Below are positions 8,725-14,778 of a stretch of 35,481 nucleotides of DNA, piece by piece. The stretch comes from Bacillus sp. AFS001701. Its GTDB lineage: Bacteria; Bacillota; Bacilli; Bacillales; Bacillaceae_G. The position numbers and the translations under genes are program-made. The stretch lies in NCBI RefSeq assembly GCF_002559405.1, contig NZ_NTZO01000003.1:1-35481 (forward strand). The letters are read 5' to 3'. The notes under the pieces were generated by a model. It saw only the letters and a list, made by a program, of their open reading frames with translations. It was not told the DNA's origin and ran no database searches. Within the stretch, counting starts at the first letter, position 1. Each line of letters opens with the position of its first letter.

Positions 8725-9333
8725 TTGAAAATAATAATAAGAACTCTATTTTATTTAATTGGATTACTATTTTTAACTTTAGGAATTAGTTTAGCGATTA
8801 AAGCTGGACTTGGAGCTAGTGCATGGGATGCATTAGCTGTTGGTGAGTCGAAAACCTTTGGCTTATCTGTTGGAAATTGGATTATCATTAACTCATCAAT
8901 ACTGTTGTTTGTAAATGCTTTTTTGCAAAAGAAAAGACCGGATTGGCTTGCTGCGATTACGTTTATTTTGATTGGACGATTTCTTGATTTTTGGCTAACT
9001 GTAGAGTCTGAACATTTATTTGATTCAAATATGGTCACTAGATATATTCAATTAGTACTAGCTATTTTAAGTATGACTATAGGTATTGCGGTTTATTTGC
9101 AAGCAAAGTTTCCCTTAAGTCCAATAGATGATTTAATGATCTCGCTAAATAAACGGTTTGGAGTAAGTTTAGGCGTGGCAAAAACGATTGGTGAAGTGTT
9201 TGCCTTAGTATTGGCATTTCTTTTAAAAGGTCCAATTGGAATTGGAACCGTCTTAATTACTTTCAGTATTGGACCTATTTTGCAGAGGCTAAGAGGTCCA
9301 ATTGAGAAACTATATATTAAGCTGAGTTCATAG
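8725..9333 (+). CDS. YczE/YyaS/YitT-like integral membrane protein
   Basis: 202 residues with about five hydrophobic segments. GISLAIKAGLGASAWDALAVG near the N-terminus is the hallmark of the YczE-like family (G....i.a.lG..pwd.l..G), and a second half-copy, AVYLQAKFPLSPIDDLMISL, appears near residue 130. The role is unknown; B. subtilis YczE affects surfactin/antibiotic production, but that is not evidence for this protein. The start is TTG at 8725, supported by GAAGGTGG (8711-8718) seven bases upstream. It lies 25 bp after cax and 90 bp before yfkD, an insertion relative to the B. subtilis order as I remember it. Confidence 0.8.
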   Translation: MKIIIRTLFYLIGLLFLTLGISLAIKAGLGASAWDALAVGESKTFGLSVGNWIIINSSILLFVNAFLQKKRPDWLAAITFILIGRFLDFWLTVESEHLFDSNMVTRYIQLVLAILSMTIGIAVYLQAKFPLSPIDDLMISLNKRFGVSLGVAKTIGEVFALVLAFLLKGPIGIGTVLITFSIGPILQRLRGPIEKLYIKLSS

Positions 9334-9356
9334 CAAAATTTTTCAATTTAAGGAAT

Positions 9357-9385
9357 ACATATATTTACATAAACTGTTCATGCTA
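9357..9385 (+). promoter_or_regulatory. Possible sigma-G-like promoter ahead of yfkD
   Basis: CATGCTA (9379-9385) fits a forespore sigma-G type -10 (CATnnTA), and ACATA (9357-9361) lies 17 bases upstream as a partial -35. Degenerate consensus in AT-rich DNA, so chance is possible. Confidence 0.25.
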
Positions 9386-9423
9386 AGAGTAATAATTTCC
9401 TTATTTGTGAAAGGGGCATGAAT

Positions 9424-10227
9424 ATGTCTAAATGGTTAAAGCCATTCGTTCTTGTTAATATAGCTATTTTAATTATTTCTTTAAATAATGGACAAACAAT
9501 TTTTGCAGCTCATTCAGATATTAAAGTACCACGTTCTGCTGCAAATGTAACAAAAGAAAATACTTACCCAAATCCAACTCAGGATCTGCCAGAACTTCAA
9601 CCAGGCGGATTAGCTAAACAGTTATTAGATTCATCAAATGTAAAAATTGAGAATCCAAATCTAATTCGTATGTTTAATGAATCATATGTCAGCAAAGCAC
9701 CATTTGCAATAGGGTATAATGCGAAAATTTTCTTAGGAGTTTGGCCCTTAAATTACGAGTCAAATGAGACAACAATCAATTGGCAATATAAAAAAATTAA
9801 TACAAACTTTCTAGATAATCGTGGAGAAAAAGCGTACAGACGAATAAAATACTACCAAAATTCGCAACAGATTGTTAAAGGTGGATTAACTGCTAAAGTA
9901 AGGAATGCAGATGATGTGATTAATTTAATGATGCATGATGCATCAGAGAAAACAACTCTCCCACTTGCATTCCAAACAGTAGTTGGAGCTGGAACTAAAA
10001 ACGAGAGAGTATATAATGTACCACCAAAGCAACTCGGCTATTTATATGCTTATGCTCCTGCAGTTAATGAAAAAGGAAAAGTCACATTTGGAGAAGTGTA
10101 CCTAATCTTAAAAGGTAATAAAAGAACTCTACAAGTTAAAAATGTAGTATCACAAGGTGTAGGTGCATGGATTCCTGTTCAAGATTATGTTTCATTTGGT
10201 TATTTTGCATCACCACACCCTAGATAA
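9424..10227 (+). CDS. yfkD: YfkD family secreted/membrane-anchored protein
   Basis: 267 residues from the ATG at 9424. An in-frame ATG at 9418 lies only one base after AAGGGG (9411-9416), too close for normal initiation, so the second ATG is preferred. Residues ~8-30 form a signal peptide or anchor (hydrophobic FVLVNIAILIISL, then a small-residue site near IFAAHS). The body has no catalytic motif I can name but reads like the YfkD family throughout (KAPFAIGYNAKIFLGVWPL, GGLTAKVRNADDVINLM, YASPHPR-like end). Function unknown. Next to cax on one side and convergent with yfkAB on the other, the neighbourhood recalled for B. subtilis. A strong terminator follows. Confidence 0.82.
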   Translation: MSKWLKPFVLVNIAILIISLNNGQTIFAAHSDIKVPRSAANVTKENTYPNPTQDLPELQPGGLAKQLLDSSNVKIENPNLIRMFNESYVSKAPFAIGYNAKIFLGVWPLNYESNETTINWQYKKINTNFLDNRGEKAYRRIKYYQNSQQIVKGGLTAKVRNADDVINLMMHDASEKTTLPLAFQTVVGAGTKNERVYNVPPKQLGYLYAYAPAVNEKGKVTFGEVYLILKGNKRTLQVKNVVSQGVGAWIPVQDYVSFGYFASPHPR

Positions 10228-10236
10228 TAGAGAGAT

Positions 10237-10269
10237 CCACAAGGTAGATTATTTTCCTTGTGGTTTTTT
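10237..10269 (+). terminator. Terminator of yfkD
   Basis: CCACAAGG / CCTTGTGG (10237-10244 with 10256-10263) followed by six Ts. Confidence 0.9.
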
Positions 10270-10282
10270 GTTTTAAGTACAC

Positions 10283-10309
10283 AAAAAAACATGCCATAAT
10301 TATGACATG
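10283..10309 (-). terminator. Terminator of yfkAB (minus strand)
   Basis: On the minus strand CATGTCATAA / TTATGGCATG forms a 10-bp stem with one G-U pair, followed by seven Ts (A-run 10283-10289 on plus). Ts on the plus side at 10313-10317 make it potentially bidirectional. Confidence 0.8.
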
Positions 10310-10324
10310 CTCTTTTTCAAGGAT

Positions 10325-11452
10325 TTAATTTCCCTTTAAAATCTTAGTACTTCTATTCGAAAAATCAGTTTCAGGATAATAGCTGTTTTTTACAAGAATA
10401 TTAGGTCCTAAGCATTTAACTGCTGGACAATGACAGCTTAGTTCATTTGCAGTTTTTGATAATGTCCAAGTATCATATGCTTCTTGTAGTGTATGGGTTT
10501 GAATATTACCTAGATGAGGTACATCACCGAAGTCAGTAACGATGATGCTACCATCAAATACATTTACATTTAAGCGAGAACGACCATCAGGGTCATTTCG
10601 TAATGTTACATTTTTACTATTATATAATCTCTGAATGATGTCTAAATCGTTTTGATCATCGCTACATGGATAAAATGGTAGAGTACCAAATAGCATCCAA
10701 ATATTTTCATCACGTACATCAAGTAAAGTCGAAATTGCTTCGCGTAGCTCTGATTTTGTCAGGACTTCTAATGTACTTGCGAAATCGCTGGCATACATAG
10801 GGTGAACTTCGTGCCTTTGACATTTCATTTCTTCTATAATTTGACGATGGATTTTTTCTAAGTATGGAAGTGTACGTTTGTTTAACATTGTTTCAGCGGA
10901 TACCATAACTCCAGCATCAGCCAGTCGTCGGCTGTTTTCAATCATGTTTTCGAATAATTTAGCGCGCTGCGCATATGTCGGCTTACGTTCCATCATCGCA
11001 AATCCTGCTTCTACAAATTCATCAACAGTTCCCCAGTTATGAGAGATATGTAGCACGTCTAAATAAGGAATTATTTTTTCGTATCTTTCAAAATCTAATG
11101 TTAGATTTGAATTAATTTGAGTACGTACGCCACGTTCATGTGCATATTTCAATAAAGGCACAACATATCCGTTCAACATTTTATTTGAAAGCATCGGTTC
11201 TCCACCAGTGATACTAATGCAACGAAGCTTCTCTATCTCTTCTAAGCGATTTAAAACTAGCTGGGTAGGTAGTGGATTTGGATCCTTAGGTTGTAAAGTA
11301 TATCCGACAGCACAATGCTCACAGCGCATATTACAAATCGTTGTAGTCGTAAACTCTACATTTGTAAGCATGTTCTTACCATACTCTTCAACATCTAAAT
11401 ATGCTTCCCAAGGATCATATGTAGGTGTTATTTGTTGTAATAATTTTTTCAT
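10325..11452 (-). CDS. yfkAB: Radical SAM/CxCxxxxC motif protein YfkAB
   Basis: 375 residues. The radical SAM cluster ligands are Cys40, Cys44 and Cys47 in TTICNMRCEHC, coordinating a 4Fe-4S cluster that binds S-adenosylmethionine; SITGGEPMLS supplies the GGE motif. Near the C-terminus SCHCPAVKC (Cys340, Cys342, Cys347) gives the CxCxxxxC signature that defines the family, perhaps a second metal site. Substrate and product are unknown. B. subtilis was first annotated as two genes, yfkA and yfkB, which are one reading frame. The gene converges on yfkD and is divergent from the small yfjT gene. Confidence 0.92.
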   Translation of the reverse strand: MKKLLQQITPTYDPWEAYLDVEEYGKNMLTNVEFTTTTICNMRCEHCAVGYTLQPKDPNPLPTQLVLNRLEEIEKLRCISITGGEPMLSNKMLNGYVVPLLKYAHERGVRTQINSNLTLDFERYEKIIPYLDVLHISHNWGTVDEFVEAGFAMMERKPTYAQRAKLFENMIENSRRLADAGVMVSAETMLNKRTLPYLEKIHRQIIEEMKCQRHEVHPMYASDFASTLEVLTKSELREAISTLLDVRDENIWMLFGTLPFYPCSDDQNDLDIIQRLYNSKNVTLRNDPDGRSRLNVNVFDGSIIVTDFGDVPHLGNIQTHTLQEAYDTWTLSKTANELSCHCPAVKCLGPNILVKNSYYPETDFSNRSTKILKGN

Positions 11453-11608
11453 GTGATTACTCCTTTAGGTACAAAACTGCACCCATAAGTATTAGACTAA
11501 TTTAATTTTCCTCAACTATTATAAGAAAGAAAGTGAAACCTTGTATAGGAATAACTTCCTAAAATTTAAAAAAATGTCGAAAGTTTACGATATATAGGAG
11601 AATAAGGG

Positions 11609-11614
11609 TATAAT
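11609..11614 (+). promoter_or_regulatory. Likely -10 box of the SE1561/YfjT gene
   Basis: TATAAT, 36 bases before the ATG of the small gene. TTACGA 18 bases upstream (11585-11590) is a poor -35. Confidence 0.4.
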
Positions 11615-11650
11615 ATTACTAGCAATTGTATTAGAAAGGACGATCATTTC

Positions 11651-11818
11651 ATGTCAAACACAGAACAATTATCCTATATTAAAGAACGTTTTAATTCAGT
11701 AATGGAAACAATCGAATCATTAGAAGCTGAAGAAGTGAGCTTAGAAGAGCTAGATCAATTATTATCAGTTTTAGATGACTTAGAAAGTAAATGTCGTGAA
11801 GTAAATCGCCCAGATTGA
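11651..11818 (+). CDS. yfjT: Small SE1561/YfjT family protein
   Basis: A 55-codon gene: ATG at 11651, TGA at 11816-11818. AGAAAGGA (11634-11641) is a good ribosome binding site. The product is very acidic and helical, starting MSNTEQLSYIKERF and continuing with leucine-rich heptad-like SLEELDQLLSVLDDLESK, as in the short SE1561 family of Firmicutes. No membrane segment and no catalytic motif. Placement between yfkAB and pdaA agrees with yfjT of B. subtilis, which is the main reason for the symbol. A terminator overlaps its stop. Function unknown; a coiled-coil adaptor would be a guess. Confidence 0.75.
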   Translation: MSNTEQLSYIKERFNSVMETIESLEAEEVSLEELDQLLSVLDDLESKCREVNRPD

Positions 11819-11841
11819 GTCCATTGTAATGGGCTTTTTTT
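11808..11841 (+). terminator. Terminator overlapping the yfjT stop
   Basis: GCCCA / TGGGC (11808-11812 with 11830-11834) followed by seven Ts; the 5' arm is inside the coding end. Confidence 0.75.
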
Positions 11842-11904
11842 ATTGGAAAGCAAACAGAATGTGTACATTGTTTAATTGTTAACTATAGAAATAGCTAAAT
11901 ATTT

Positions 11905-11940
11905 GCCCAAATCAGAAACTAATTCTGAAGGGCTTTTTTT
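11905..11940 (+). terminator. Second terminator/attenuator-like hairpin before fumarase
   Basis: GCCC + CAGAA / TTCTG + GGGC (11905-11917 with 11923-11933) then seven Ts. Either a tandem terminator for yfjT or an independent element upstream of the fumarase promoter. Confidence 0.75.
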
Positions 11941-11963
11941 ATTCCGTTTATTAAAAATTGTAT

Positions 11964-11969
11964 TATAAT
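11964..11969 (+). promoter_or_regulatory. Likely -10 box of the fumarase gene
   Basis: TATAAT 51 bases before the ATG, just after the terminator at 11905-11940. The -35 region is not convincing. Confidence 0.45.
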
Positions 11970-12020
11970 GAAGAGGGGAACATTCAGTATTTTTATAAAG
12001 GGTTTTAAGGGGGAGCATGA

Positions 12021-13544
12021 ATGCAACACATACAGGAAAGTATTTATCAATTAATTGTAGAAACATCAACAAATCTACCAAAAGACGTACGTAAAGCAAT
12101 CAGACAAGCTAAAGCAAGTGAAACTGCAGGTACAAGAAGTGCCATCGCATTGGAAACGATTACAAACAATATCATGATGGCTGAAGGCGATGTTTCACCA
12201 ATTTGCCAAGATACTGGTATGCCAACTTTTAAAGTGAAAACGCCAGTTGGGGTAAACCAACTTGTGATAAAAGAAGCAATTTATGCTGCTATTGAACAAG
12301 CTACAAAAGATGGTAAACTTCGTTCTAACTCTGTAGATTCTTTATTTGGTAAAAACAGCGGAAATAACTTAGGACCAGGTACTCCAGTTGTTAAATTTGA
12401 GCAACATGAGAGTGAGTATATCGATATTCGCCTAATCTTAAAAGGTGGCGGATGTGAAAATAAAAACATCCAATACAGCTTACCATGCGAACTTGAAGGG
12501 CTTGGAAAAGCAGGTCGTGACTTAGATGGTATCCGTAAATGTATTTTACACAGCGTATACCAAGCACAAGGACAAGGCTGTAGCGCAGGTTTCATCGGAG
12601 TTGGTATTGGTGGAGACCGTACTAGCGGTTATGAGCTTGCTAAAGATCAATTATTCCGTTTATCTGATGATGAAAATTCAATTCCAGAGCTTAAAGCAAT
12701 GGAAGATTACATTATGGAAAATGCGAACAAGCTTGGCGTAGGAACAATGGGCTTTGGTGGAGAAACAACTCTACTTGGCTGTAAAATCGGTGTAATGAAC
12801 CGACTACCTGCGAGCTTCTTCGTATCAGTAGCTTATAACTGCTGGGCATTCCGTCGTTTAGGAATGAAAATCAACCCTGAAACTGGTGATATTTCAGAAT
12901 GGTTATATCGCGAAGGCGAAGAAATTAGCTTTACAAATGAAACGGATGAAACGACTGAAGCACCACGCGAAGTGAAATTAGTAGCTCCAATTACAGAAGA
13001 ACAAATCCGTGATTTAAAAGTTGGAGATGTCGTTTCAATTAGTGGCATGATGTACACAGGACGCGACGCAATTCATCATCATTTAAAAGACCACGATTGT
13101 CCAGTCGATTTAAATGGACAAATTATTTACCACTGTGGACCTGTAGTATTAAAAGATGAAGAAGGCAACTATCACATTAAAGCAGCTGGTCCAACAACAA
13201 GTATTCGTGAGGAGCCATACCAAGGCGATATCATGAAAAAATTCGGCATTCGCGCTGTAATCGGTAAAGGCGGAATGGGTGCAAAAACATTAAAAGCTCT
13301 AGAAGAACACGGCGGCGTTTATTTAAATGCAATTGGTGGAGCAGCACAATACTACTCACAATGTATTAAAGAAGTAAAAGACGTAAACTACCTAGAGTTT
13401 GGTATTCCTGAAGCTATGTGGCACTTACAAGTTGAAGACTTCAAAGCAGTCGTAACAATGGATTCTCATGGTAATTCATTGCATAAAGATGTGGATAAGA
13501 GTTCACTTGAGAAATTGGCTACTATGGCTGAGAAGGTATTTTAA
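12021..13544 (+). CDS. fumA: Class I (iron-sulfur) fumarate hydratase
   Basis: 507 residues, the single-chain fusion of alpha and beta halves. The alpha half (1 to ~285) carries the cluster cysteines in SPICQDTGMP (Cys62), QGQGCSAGFIGVGIGGDRTSGYELAK and TTLLGCKIGVMNRLPASFF. The beta half begins near LKVGDVVSISGMMYTGRDAIHHHL and has GPTTSIREEPYQGDIMKKFGIRAVIGKGGMG. Reaction: reversible hydration of fumarate to (S)-malate in the TCA cycle, cytoplasmic. Its 4Fe-4S cluster is oxygen- and iron-sensitive, which suits the nearby Fur-box sRNA candidate only by analogy. It replaces nothing obvious but interrupts the yfjT-pdaA adjacency. GGGGGAGC upstream is the ribosome binding site. Confidence 0.95.
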   Translation: MQHIQESIYQLIVETSTNLPKDVRKAIRQAKASETAGTRSAIALETITNNIMMAEGDVSPICQDTGMPTFKVKTPVGVNQLVIKEAIYAAIEQATKDGKLRSNSVDSLFGKNSGNNLGPGTPVVKFEQHESEYIDIRLILKGGGCENKNIQYSLPCELEGLGKAGRDLDGIRKCILHSVYQAQGQGCSAGFIGVGIGGDRTSGYELAKDQLFRLSDDENSIPELKAMEDYIMENANKLGVGTMGFGGETTLLGCKIGVMNRLPASFFVSVAYNCWAFRRLGMKINPETGDISEWLYREGEEISFTNETDETTEAPREVKLVAPITEEQIRDLKVGDVVSISGMMYTGRDAIHHHLKDHDCPVDLNGQIIYHCGPVVLKDEEGNYHIKAAGPTTSIREEPYQGDIMKKFGIRAVIGKGGMGAKTLKALEEHGGVYLNAIGGAAQYYSQCIKEVKDVNYLEFGIPEAMWHLQVEDFKAVVTMDSHGNSLHKDVDKSSLEKLATMAEKVF

Positions 13545-13561
13545 TTATTGGGTTTTATGAG

Positions 13562-13591
13562 GCAATGTCATTTTTTTGGCATTGCTTTTTT
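13562..13591 (+). terminator. Terminator of fumarase gene
   Basis: GCAATG / CATTGC (13562-13567 with 13580-13585) plus six Ts. Confidence 0.88.
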
Positions 13592-13605
13592 GTTGGGTAT
13601 TAGAG

Positions 13606-13713
13606 CTGCAAATAAGAAGACTGCAAATAAAAATGTGGTTGTTGCAAATAAAGGAATGTAGACTGCAAATAAAGATGCGGATAGTACAAATAAAGGAAAA
13701 GAACTGCAAATAA
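13606..13713. repeat. Six-copy TGCAAATAA direct repeat, ~21-nt period
   Basis: TGCAAATAA occurs at 13607, 13622, 13643, 13664 and 13704, with a variant TACAAATAA at 13685. The steps are 15, 21, 21, 21 and 19 bases, with variable purine-rich spacers such as AGGAATGTAGAC. The opposite strand reads TTATTTGCA repeatedly. It lies just after the fumarase terminator and about 200 bp before pdaA. No flanking spacers unique enough or repeats long enough for CRISPR. The remaining bases up to the pdaA start hold nothing recognisable. Confidence 0.75.
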
Positions 13714-13922
13714 GTAGTTAAATCATGAAGAAAAAGTCTAATTTTAGGGTAAATTAATGGTCCTAAGTCCAAAAAAGTTCAGGCCAAATCGAAAAACGAA
13801 TCCGCATCTGCTTTTCATCAAAAATCCTTGTTAGAAAAATTTAGTTTTATATCAAAAGTGCAGTATTTCTTTTCATATTTCTAATTTATTTACAGATACT
13901 ATTTTTAAGTGAGGTGAATGAA

Positions 13923-14723
13923 TTGAAAAAAATTATTGTATATATTCTTACTTTCTTTTTAGTATTTCCTAGTACAACATTTGCTTATAGTAATGCGCCA
14001 CATGGCTGGGGGATTGTTCCTGCAAAAAATGAGACTCCACCTGATGCTGGTGTGGAACTTAATAAATTGTTATCAAATACGGGGTCAGTTTATTTAGGGG
14101 ATACTACAAAAAAAGATGTTTATTTAACTTTTGACAATGGTTATGAAAATGGCTTTACACCAAAGTTTTTGGATGTTCTAAAGAAGCATGGTGTTCACGG
14201 GACTTTTTTTATAACAGGGCATTATATTAAGGAAAATCCTGAATTGGTGAAACGAATGGTTAATGAGGGGCATATAGTGGGAAACCATTCATGGAGTCAT
14301 CCTGATATGACAACGATTGGTGATCAAAAGATTATTGAGGAATTGGAACAAGTAAAAATGGCATACCAGGAATTGACTGGCAAATCAGACATGAAATATT
14401 TCAGACCTGCAAGAGGAGTTTTTAGCGAACGTACATTGAAACTAGTTAATAAACAGGGATATGAAAATATTTTCTGGTCATTGGCATATGTTGATTGGAA
14501 GGTTGATCAACAAAGAGGTTGGAAATATGCTTATGATAATGTGATGAAAATGATTCATCCTGGAGCAGTTATATTAATGCATACTGTATCGAAGGATAAT
14601 GCAGAAGCGATGGATGCAATTATTACTGGCCTACATAAACGAGGATATCAATTTAAAAGCTTAGATGACTTAATGATGGAGAGAAGCGGATTTGATCCAA
14701 GCTTTTATCTACCTAAAAAATAA
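13923..14723 (+). CDS. pdaA: Delta-lactam-biosynthetic de-N-acetylase (polysaccharide deacetylase)
   Basis: 266 residues from TTG at 13923. An upstream in-frame GTG (13914) lies inside the ribosome binding site GAGGTGA (13911-13917), so the TTG five bases after that site is the better start. A signal peptide covers residues 1-22 (KKIIVYILTFFLVF...TFAYS). The NodB domain shows VYLTFDNGYENG, the PdaA form of the metal/catalytic motif, HGTFFITGHYI, VGNHSWSHPD with the two metal histidines, RPARG and ILMHTVS. PdaA removes the N-acetyl group from muramic acid so that muramic delta-lactam can form in spore cortex, a step needed for germination. This supports a spore-forming host. It corresponds to yfjS in the B. 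subtilis order. Confidence 0.92.
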   Translation: MKKIIVYILTFFLVFPSTTFAYSNAPHGWGIVPAKNETPPDAGVELNKLLSNTGSVYLGDTTKKDVYLTFDNGYENGFTPKFLDVLKKHGVHGTFFITGHYIKENPELVKRMVNEGHIVGNHSWSHPDMTTIGDQKIIEELEQVKMAYQELTGKSDMKYFRPARGVFSERTLKLVNKQGYENIFWSLAYVDWKVDQQRGWKYAYDNVMKMIHPGAVILMHTVSKDNAEAMDAIITGLHKRGYQFKSLDDLMMERSGFDPSFYLPKK

Positions 14724-14724
14724 T

Positions 14725-14774
14725 AAGCTAATGATTAAGCAGTTTTATTAACTGCTTTAATCATTAGCTTTTTT
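14725..14774. terminator. Bidirectional terminator between pdaA and the GT2-TagF gene
   Basis: About 20 bp of stem, AAGCTAATGATTAAGCAGTT with its complement at 14750-14770 (one bulged T), T-run on the plus strand and a T-rich tail on the minus strand. It serves both converging genes. Confidence 0.92.
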
Positions 14775-14778
14775 ACAC

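Noticed and set aside
13606-13713. CRISPR array
   Set aside because: The repeated core is only about 9 bp, the step is 15-21 bases and there are no cas genes.
13545-13772. 75-codon minus-strand ORF with repeated Phe-Ile-Cys-Ser
   Set aside because: The residues are just the translated TTATTTGCA array and the fumarase terminator; not a gene.
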